From the NCBI GenBank assembly GCA_035652495.1, contig DASRDS010000287.1:1-9428 (forward strand): a stretch of DNA of 9,428 bases. The letters run 5' to 3'. The position numbers were made by a program, and so were the translations under genes. Source of the stretch: DASRDS01 sp035652495. Its GTDB lineage: Bacteria > Gemmatimonadota > Gemmatimonadetes > Gemmatimonadales > Gemmatimonadaceae. Below are positions 1 through 5,439 of this stretch, one piece after another (the stretch's first letter is position 1; each line of letters begins with the position of its first letter). Under the pieces are notes generated by a model, which had not been told where the DNA came from, ran no database searches, and was given only the letters and a program-made list of their open reading frames with translations.

Positions 1-450
1 ACCGCCGGAAACTCGTCGGGCATTAACGATGGCGCGGCGGCGTTACTGATCGCGTCAGAAGATGCAGGCTTTGAGCCCTTAGCGAGAATCGTGACGTCAG
101 CGGTCGCTGGCGTCGAGCCTCGCACGATGGGCATGGGCCCCGTTCCAGCGACGCGAAAGGCGCTCGCGAAAGCGGGCCTCACACTCGATGATATGAGCGT
201 CATCGAGATCAACGAAGCGTTCGCCGCCCAGTCCCTCGCGTGCCTGCGCGAACTCGGCCTCGCCGATGATGACCCGCGCGTCAACCCCAACGGCGGCGCG
301 ATCGCCATCGGGCACCCTCTCGGCATGACCGGTGCCCGCTTGATCCTCACGGCCGCCCGTGAGCTGGAAGCGACGGGCGCCCGCTACGCGCTCGCGACGA
401 TGTGCGTCGGCGTTGGCCAGGGAATGGCGACGATCATCGAGCGCGTGTAG
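1..450 (+). CDS. paaJ: 3-oxoadipyl-CoA/acetyl-CoA thiolase, C-terminal part (5' end cut by window)
   Basis: An open frame runs from base 1 to the TAG at 448-450 and gives the last 149 residues of a thiolase. Thiolases are about 400 residues, so roughly the first 60 percent, including the nucleophilic N-terminal Cys, lies outside the window. Visible motifs, in order, are AGNSSGINDGAAA (the thiolase GNxSGxNDGAA box), NEAFAAQ, NPNGGAIAIGHPLG with the catalytic His (codon 313-315), and CVGVGQG with the second catalytic Cys (codon 403-405). The CxGVGQG form, as I remember it, is typical of PcaF/PaaJ-type 3-oxoadipyl-CoA thiolases, whereas many acetoacetyl-CoA thiolases have CxGGGQG. The family cleaves 3-oxoadipyl-CoA to succinyl-CoA and acetyl-CoA and, in the Paa pathway, also the 3-oxo-5,6-dehydrosuberyl-CoA intermediate. 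Position next to paaY and paaZ supports the Paa role. Thiolase identity is secure; the substrate assignment is inferred. Confidence 0.85.
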   Translation, partial: TAGNSSGINDGAAALLIASEDAGFEPLARIVTSAVAGVEPRTMGMGPVPATRKALAKAGLTLDDMSVIEINEAFAAQSLACLRELGLADDDPRVNPNGGAIAIGHPLGMTGARLILTAARELEATGARYALATMCVGVGQGMATIIERV

Positions 451-455
451 GGCCC

Positions 456-1052
456 GTGTACTTCGAGTTCGATGGCTATCGCCCGGTGGTGCACGAGTCG
501 GCCTTCGTGCACGCCAGCGCGACGATTATCGGCAACGTCATCATCGGACGCGACGTGTACGTGGGCCCAAGTGCGGCGATACGTGGCGACTGGGGCGGGA
601 TTGTGATCGAAGATGGCTGCAATGTCCAAGAAACTTGCGTCATTCACTCGTTCCCAGGCGTCACCGTGATGCTCGAAACTGGTGCTCATATCGGTCACGG
701 CGCGGTGATTCACGGTGCGCACATTGGGCGCAATGTCCTGATTGGCATGAATGCCGTCGTCATGGATCGCGCCAAAATTGGCGCGGGCTGTATTGTCGGC
801 GCGCTGACCTTTATTCCGGCCGATATGCAGGTTGACGATCGCAAAGTTGTCGTCGGTAATCCCGCCAAAGTTATCAAAGATGTCAGCGATGCAATGCTGG
901 CATGGAAGACCGAAGGAACGCGTTTGTATCAGCAGCTCCCCGCGCGATTACATGAGACGCTCGTCGCGTGCGAGCCGCTGCGGACCGTGCCTGAGGACAG
1001 AAAACCGCAGGCCACCGTGTATGAGACATGGCACGAGCGGAGAACAGAGTAA
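456..1052 (+). CDS. paaY: PaaY, gamma-carbonic-anhydrase-fold thioesterase of the phenylacetate pathway
   Basis: The protein has 198 residues from a GTG start, close to the roughly 196 of E. coli PaaY. It is a left-handed beta-helix hexapeptide-repeat protein (residues about 15-130) with a C-terminal helical tail. The likely metal-binding histidines are His64 (VIHSFP), His81 (HIGHG) and His86 (VIHG). RGDWG (43-47), GMNAVVMD and the tail motif LAWKTEGT match my recollection of PaaY closely. Known PaaY is a thioesterase that hydrolyses a dead-end ring-containing CoA thioester arising when the PaaZ aldehyde cyclises. The GTG at 456 is chosen because YxFDGxxPVV directly follows it, as in PaaY, and because it lies 5 nt after the thiolase stop. 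An ATG at 402 in the same frame would add 18 unrelated Arg-rich residues encoded inside the thiolase. No strong ribosome binding site is seen. The gene abuts paaZ without a gap, fitting a repair partner of PaaZ. Confidence 0.93.
   Translation: MYFEFDGYRPVVHESAFVHASATIIGNVIIGRDVYVGPSAAIRGDWGGIVIEDGCNVQETCVIHSFPGVTVMLETGAHIGHGAVIHGAHIGRNVLIGMNAVVMDRAKIGAGCIVGALTFIPADMQVDDRKVVVGNPAKVIKDVSDAMLAWKTEGTRLYQQLPARLHETLVACEPLRTVPEDRKPQATVYETWHERRTE
1039..1043 (+). promoter_or_regulatory. Shine-Dalgarno-like GGAGA before paaZ
   Basis: GGAGA lies inside the last codons of paaY, with 9 nt between it and the paaZ ATG at 1053. It is one of the few plausibly placed Shine-Dalgarno matches in the operon; most other junctions have none. 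It supports the ATG at 1053 as the start of paaZ. Confidence 0.5.
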
Positions 1053-3104
1053 ATGCGACTGAAAAACTTTATCCAAGGCGAATGGGTCGAGTGCGCCGGC
1101 CCGGCGACCGACCTATTCAATGCGGTCACGGGTGAGAAGTTCGCCGAAGCCAGCACGGCCGGCATCGACATGCGAGGCGTACTCGCCTATGCCCGGAGCG
1201 TCGGCGGGCCAAAGCTGCGCGACCTGACGTTCCACGACCGAGCCCGGATGCTCAAAGCCCTCGGCCAGTATCTCATGGAACGCAAGGATGGGTTCTACGA
1301 GGTCTCCAAGGCGACCGGCGCAACCAAGGGCGACTCCTGGATCGACATCGACGGCGGATTCGGTACGTTGTTCGCGTACGGCAGCCGCGGCCGCCGCGAA
1401 TTCCCGGATGAGAGATTCTACGTCGATGGCGCGACGGAAAATCTCTCCAAGGGCGGTTCGTTCGTCGGCCGGCACATCTGCGTGCCCATCGAAGGCGCGG
1501 CGATCGAGATCAACGCGTTCAATTTCCCCGTCTGGGGCATGCTGGAGAAATTCTCGACGGCATTCCTCGCGGGTGTGCCCTCGATCGTCAAGCCGGCCAC
1601 GGTCACCTCATTCCTAACTGAAGCGGTCGTCAAATCCATCGTCGAGTCAGGGATCCTGCCCGCCGGCGCGATCCAGCTGCTCTGTGGCAGCGCCGGCGAT
1701 CTGCTCGACCACGTGACGTGTCAGGACGCCGTCGCGTTCACCGGCTCTGCTTCGACCGGGCGCACGCTCAAGACCAGTAAGGCTATGGTTGAGAATTCGG
1801 TCCGGTTCAACCAAGAGGCCGACTCGCTGAATTTCTCGATGCTCGGCATGGACGCGACGCCCGGCACTGACGAATTCGATCTTTTTATCAAAGAAGTCGT
1901 CCGAGAGATGACGGTAAAGGCCGGGCAGAAGTGTACCGCTATACGAAGATCGATTGTCCCGGAGTCGATGGTCGATGATGTCATTAAAGCACTGACGCAA
2001 CGACTCTCAGGCATCACGATCGGCGACCCGTCGTGCGAGGGTGTCCGAATGGGCCCGTTGGCCGGACGGACACAGGTAAGAGAGGTTGGCGAAAGCGTAG
2101 CCAAACTGCGCCAAGCCGCCGAAGTCGTTCACGGCGGATTCGAGTCAATGAAAGTGGTCGGCGCCAGCGCGGAGAAGGGCGCGTTCTTCCCAACGCTCCT
2201 GCTCTACGATGATCGCCCGTTCGACAAGACCGCGCCCCATGATGTTGAGGCATTCGGTCCGGTGAACACCGTGATGCCGTACAAATCGCTCGACGAGGCG
2301 GTCGAGCTGGCGAAGCTGGGCCGCGGCTCACTCGTCGGTTCGCTCTTCACCGCCGACCCCGGCATCGCCCGCACGGTGGCACTCGGCACCGCCGCCTACC
2401 ACGGTCGCCTCATGATCGTGGACCGCACGAGCGCGAAGGAGTCGACGGGCCACGGATCGCCCATGCCGCACCTGATTCATGGCGGCCCGGGTCGGGCAGG
2501 GGGCGGCGAAGAGATGGGCGGTGTTCGCGGGGTCCTGCACTACATGCAGCGCACGGCCCTTCAGGGCAGCCCGACGGTCCTGACGGCGATCACTCGCGAG
2601 TGGACCCAAAAGGCGCAGGAGAAAACGGACCGCGTGCACCCGTTTCGCAAGTATTTCGAGGAGATCGAAATCGGCGAAACCCTCCACACGCACCGGCGCA
2701 CGATCACCGAAGCCGACATCGTCAATTTTGCCGGCTTGAGCGGCGATTTCTTCTATGTCCACATGGACGATATCGGCGCGAAGGACTCGATCTTCGAGAA
2801 GCGCGTCGCCCACGGCTACTTCGTCCTCTCGGCCGCCGCGGGACTGTTCGTCGATCCAGCCCCGGGTCCCGTCCTGGCGAATTACGGCCTCGAGAACCTG
2901 CGATTCGTCAAGCCGGTGTACGTGGGTGATACGATCCAGGTCAGGTTGACCTGTAAGCAAAAGACCGCCAAAGAGGACAAAGAGGGCCAGATCCCGCAGG
3001 GCGTTGTCCACTGGGATGTCGAGGTGACGAACCAAAACGCCGAGCCCGTGGCCGTCTACACGATCCTCACGCTGGTGCGTAAATTACAGCATGCAGGAAA
3101 CTGA
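1053..3104 (+). CDS. paaZ: PaaZ, bifunctional oxepin-CoA hydrolase / 3-oxo-5,6-dehydrosuberyl-CoA semialdehyde dehydrogenase
   Basis: The protein has 683 residues, against about 681 in E. coli PaaZ. Residues about 1-520 form an aldehyde dehydrogenase domain: NAFNFPVWG with the catalytic Asn157, FTGSASTGR of the cofactor-binding region, general base Glu255 in NQEADSLN, and nucleophile Cys294 in AGQKCTAIRR. Residues about 530-683 form a MaoC-like (R)-hydratase (hot-dog) domain beginning at HPFRKYFEE, with the dyad Asp565/His570 in SGDFFYVHMD. In the known enzyme the C-terminal half hydrolytically opens oxepin-CoA and the N-terminal half oxidises the resulting aldehyde with NADP+. All catalytic residues are present in both halves, so it should be fully bifunctional. 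The ATG directly follows the paaY stop (TAA at 1050-1052), and the 3' end overlaps paaA by 14 nt, implying coupled translation. A stretch around 1860-1990 is visibly less G+C-rich than the rest of the gene. Confidence 0.97.
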   Translation: MRLKNFIQGEWVECAGPATDLFNAVTGEKFAEASTAGIDMRGVLAYARSVGGPKLRDLTFHDRARMLKALGQYLMERKDGFYEVSKATGATKGDSWIDIDGGFGTLFAYGSRGRREFPDERFYVDGATENLSKGGSFVGRHICVPIEGAAIEINAFNFPVWGMLEKFSTAFLAGVPSIVKPATVTSFLTEAVVKSIVESGILPAGAIQLLCGSAGDLLDHVTCQDAVAFTGSASTGRTLKTSKAMVENSVRFNQEADSLNFSMLGMDATPGTDEFDLFIKEVVREMTVKAGQKCTAIRRSIVPESMVDDVIKALTQRLSGITIGDPSCEGVRMGPLAGRTQVREVGESVAKLRQAAEVVHGGFESMKVVGASAEKGAFFPTLLLYDDRPFDKTAPHDVEAFGPVNTVMPYKSLDEAVELAKLGRGSLVGSLFTADPGIARTVALGTAAYHGRLMIVDRTSAKESTGHGSPMPHLIHGGPGRAGGGEEMGGVRGVLHYMQRTALQGSPTVLTAITREWTQKAQEKTDRVHPFRKYFEEIEIGETLHTHRRTITEADIVNFAGLSGDFFYVHMDDIGAKDSIFEKRVAHGYFVLSAAAGLFVDPAPGPVLANYGLENLRFVKPVYVGDTIQVRLTCKQKTAKEDKEGQIPQGVVHWDVEVTNQNAEPVAVYTILTLVRKLQHAGN

Positions 3105-4011
3105 GTTCGAAGCCCGCATCGCGGCCGGCGAGACGATCGAGCCCAAGGATTGGATGCCGGAGCGGTATCGAAAGCAGCTCATCCGGATGATGTCGCAGCA
3201 CGCGCATTCGGAGATCGTCGGCATGTTGCCGGAGGGGAACTGGATCACCCGCGCGCCGACTCTCCGCCGGAAGATGGGTTTGCTGGCCAAGGTCCAGGAC
3301 GAAGCCGGCCATGGCCTGTACATCTACTGCGGCACGGAGACGCTGGGCGTTGACCGCGCGGAGCTCATAGATCAGCTCCTCACGGGAAAAGCGAAGTACT
3401 CCAGCATCTTCAACTATCCGACGCTGACGTGGGCGGATATTGGCGCCATTGGCTGGTTCGTAGATGGCGCGGCCATCGTCAATCAAACAATGCTGGCGAA
3501 GGCCTCCTACGGACCATATGCGAGAGCGATGATTCGCATATGCAAAGAGGAGAATTTTCACAAAAGACAGGGTTACGAGATCATGGCGACCTTGGCCGCC
3601 GGCACTCCAGGCCAACGGCAGATGGCGCAGGATGCCGTCAACCGCTGGTGGTGGCCGTCGCTCATGATGTTCGGCCCGTCGGACAAAGACTCGCCAAACT
3701 CGGCCGAGCTCACGAAGTGGGGCGTCAAGCGCAAGGGCAACGATGACCTACGCCAGCGCTTCGTGAATCTCACCGTCGCGCAGGCTAAGGCGATCGATCT
3801 CGTGCTCCCGGATCCTGACCTCAAGTACAACGAGTCGACAGGCAACTGGGACTTCGGGCCGATCGACTGGGACGAATTCCATCGCGTCGTGCACGGCGAT
3901 GGCCCCTGCAATCGCGAGCGGCTCGAATCGCGGAACGCCGCGCATCGCGAGGGTGAATGGGTCCGGCAGGCGGCCGAGGCGTACGCCGCCAAACACGTCG
4001 CCGCCGCCTGA
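3091..4011 (+). CDS. paaA: PaaA, catalytic (diiron) subunit of phenylacetyl-CoA 1,2-epoxidase
   Basis: The protein has 306 residues; E. coli PaaA has about 309. It is a ferritin-like carboxylate-bridged diiron protein. Expected ligands and neighbours are visible: Glu41 in HAHSE, Glu71 and His74 in DEAGHG, Asp125 in FVDGAA, and Glu154 with His157 in CKEENFH. Other family signatures are MLPEGNWITRAPTLRRK, KYSSIFNYPTL and WWPSLMMFGP. In the PaaABC(D)E complex PaaA inserts one oxygen atom of O2 into the aromatic ring of phenylacetyl-CoA, giving the 1,2-epoxide. The ATG at 3091 lies inside the end of paaZ (14-nt overlap) and matches the family N-terminus; no Shine-Dalgarno is obvious. Bases about 3480-3600, covering the last ligand helix, are less G+C-rich than their surroundings. 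Identification is essentially certain. Confidence 0.98.
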   Translation: MQETEFEARIAAGETIEPKDWMPERYRKQLIRMMSQHAHSEIVGMLPEGNWITRAPTLRRKMGLLAKVQDEAGHGLYIYCGTETLGVDRAELIDQLLTGKAKYSSIFNYPTLTWADIGAIGWFVDGAAIVNQTMLAKASYGPYARAMIRICKEENFHKRQGYEIMATLAAGTPGQRQMAQDAVNRWWWPSLMMFGPSDKDSPNSAELTKWGVKRKGNDDLRQRFVNLTVAQAKAIDLVLPDPDLKYNESTGNWDFGPIDWDEFHRVVHGDGPCNRERLESRNAAHREGEWVRQAAEAYAAKHVAAA

Positions 4012-4299
4012 ATGAGCGGCAATGGGCAGTGGCCGCTCTGGGAGGTGTTCGTTCAGCCACCGGGCGGTGCGCCGTTCGAGCACTCCGGGAGCGTCCACGC
4101 CGTTGATGCCGAGAGCGCGCTCCAGAACGCCCGCGACGTCTACGCGCGGCGCGGCGAGGCGGTGAACATCTGGGTCGTTCCGACCGCGGCGATCACGGCA
4201 TCGACGCCCGAGGATCAGGGGCCGTTCTTCGAGCCCGGGAACGACAAGCCTTACCGTCATCCGCAATTTTACTCGTCGCCGCGCGGCGTGCGGGTGTAG
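4012..4299 (+). CDS. paaB: PaaB, small subunit of phenylacetyl-CoA epoxidase
   Basis: The protein has 95 residues, the usual length of PaaB. Family features are WPLWEVFVQ near the start, GSVHAVDAESALQNARDVY, the RRGEAVNIWVV segment and YRHPQFYSSP near the end. PaaB is a non-catalytic subunit that, from work on the E. coli complex, bridges or stabilises the PaaA-PaaC heterodimers. The start ATG directly follows the paaA stop codon (TGA at 4009-4011), and the stop TAG shares its last G with the GTG start of paaC. No Shine-Dalgarno is visible, so expression probably depends on coupling with paaA. Confidence 0.96.
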   Translation: MSGNGQWPLWEVFVQPPGGAPFEHSGSVHAVDAESALQNARDVYARRGEAVNIWVVPTAAITASTPEDQGPFFEPGNDKPYRHPQFYSSPRGVRV

Positions 4300-4982
4300 T
4301 GGACGCCATCCACGATCTGTGTCTGCGGCTGGCCGATGATCGGCTCATTCTCGGCCATCGGCTCTCCGAATGGTGCGGTCATGCGCCCATACTGGAAGAA
4401 GACATCGCGCTGGCTAACATCGCCCTGGACCTCATCGGTCAGGCCAATCTCTTCTACGGTCTCGTCGGCGACCCTGACCAACTCGCGTATTTGCGCGAGG
4501 CCATTGAGTATCGCAACGCGTTGATCGTCGAATTGCCCAAAGGGGATTTCGCGTTCACCATCATGCGGCAATTCCTGTTCAGTGTGGCCGCACTCTCCCA
4601 ATTGGAATCGTTGTCCCAAAGCCCGAGTAAAGAACTGGCAGGGATTGCGGCGAAAGCTGCCAAAGAGACGAGATATCACGTTCGCCACGCCACCGATTGG
4701 GTGTTAAAGCTTGGCGATGGAACGGAAGAAAGTCATCGCCGCGCGCAAGACGCATTACATGCGTTGTGGCGCTATACCGGAGAGTTGTTTGACAGAAATC
4801 ACGTAGACGCCACGCAGTGGCGGAAGACGGTGACGGACGTCATTCAAAAAGCCACGCTGAAAGTTCCGGAAGACGGGTACATGCAGCGTGGAGGCCGCGA
4901 GGGCCGACACACGGAACACCTCGGGCATCTATTGTCCGAGATGCAGATCCTTCAGCGCTCATACCCGGGCGCGAAATGGTAG
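4299..4982 (+). CDS. paaC: PaaC, structural subunit of phenylacetyl-CoA epoxidase
   Basis: The protein has 227 residues from a GTG start that overlaps the paaB stop by one base (TAGTG). It is the ferritin-like partner of PaaA that has lost the diiron site in the known complex and acts structurally. Family motifs include LSEWCGHAP (residues about 22-30), LANIALDLIGQA, KETRYHVRH (122-130), LWRYTGELFD and the C-terminal HTEHLG followed by LSEMQILQR. It is about 20 residues shorter than E. coli PaaC. By eye the missing residues are in two loops, one after the first helix pair near residue 57 and one after GELFD near residue 168, so this is loop variation and not truncation. The region about 4480-4900 is less G+C-rich than neighbouring genes. 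The GTG start fits the family N-terminus, and no other in-frame start is closer to it. Confidence 0.95.
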   Translation: MDAIHDLCLRLADDRLILGHRLSEWCGHAPILEEDIALANIALDLIGQANLFYGLVGDPDQLAYLREAIEYRNALIVELPKGDFAFTIMRQFLFSVAALSQLESLSQSPSKELAGIAAKAAKETRYHVRHATDWVLKLGDGTEESHRRAQDALHALWRYTGELFDRNHVDATQWRKTVTDVIQKATLKVPEDGYMQRGGREGRHTEHLGHLLSEMQILQRSYPGAKW

Positions 4983-4986
4983 CGAT

Positions 4987-5439
4987 ATGATTGTCTGGGA
5001 CGTCCTCGAGACGGTCATGGACCCCGAAGTCCCGGCGCTCAGCGTCGTGGACCTTGGCATCGTCCGCGACGTCGATGTCGACGAGGATGGCACGGTCACC
5101 GTCTCGATCACGCCGACCTACTCGGGGTGCCCGGCGATGCACGTGATCGAGGACGACATCGTCAGCGCGCTGCATGAGGCGGGCTGGCCCAAGGTCAACG
5201 TGCGCGCCGTGTATTCACCCGCGTGGACGACGGACTGGATCGGCCCCGAAGCGCGCCAGAAATTGGAAGCGTACGGGATCGCGGCGCCGACCCTGGTGCC
5301 GCTGCAACGTCGCGTCGCGTGCCCATTTTGCGCGTCGCGCGACACGACCATGCGCAGCGAGTTCGGCCCCACCGCGTGCAAGTCCCTGATGTTCTGCAAC
5401 GCCTGCCAGCAACCCTTCGAGTTGTTCAAAGCGATATGA
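4987..5439 (+). CDS. paaD: PaaD, phenylacetate degradation protein (MIP18/DUF59 domain plus zinc-ribbon-like tail)
   Basis: The protein has 150 residues, a little shorter at the N-terminus than E. coli PaaD (about 165). The N-terminal half is a DUF59/MIP18 domain with DPEVPALSVVDLG (residues 12-24) and TPTYSGCPA containing Cys48. The linker carries SPAWTTDWI. The C-terminal part has Cys112, Cys115, Cys131, Cys137 and Cys140 in CPFC, TACK and CNAC, a likely metal site, and ends in FELFKAI. PaaD is needed for epoxidase activity in vivo and is thought to help assemble a metal or Fe-S centre, probably in PaaE or PaaA; its exact target is not settled as far as I know. The ATG at 4987 lies 4 nt after the paaC stop. 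A longer form from 4888 would read through paaC in another frame with unrelated sequence. The stop overlaps the next start (ATGA). Confidence 0.95.
   Translation: MIVWDVLETVMDPEVPALSVVDLGIVRDVDVDEDGTVTVSITPTYSGCPAMHVIEDDIVSALHEAGWPKVNVRAVYSPAWTTDWIGPEARQKLEAYGIAAPTLVPLQRRVACPFCASRDTTMRSEFGPTACKSLMFCNACQQPFELFKAI

Noticed and set aside
402..455. Upstream ATG as the paaY start
   Set aside because: It would add 18 Arg-rich residues overlapping the thiolase end in another frame; PaaY homology begins right at the GTG at 456.
2328..3035. Minus-strand open frame (235 codons) opposite paaZ
   Set aside because: It lies wholly opposite the conserved end of the dehydrogenase domain and the MaoC domain of PaaZ; no family resemblance.
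4888..4986. Upstream ATG extending PaaD by 33 residues
   Set aside because: The added residues are an out-of-frame reading of the conserved PaaC C-terminus and do not resemble PaaD.
5223..5435. Upstream ATG extending the E1 fusion by 71 residues
   Set aside because: The extension is an out-of-frame reading of the PaaD C-terminus; the ATG overlapping the paaD stop is the natural coupled start.
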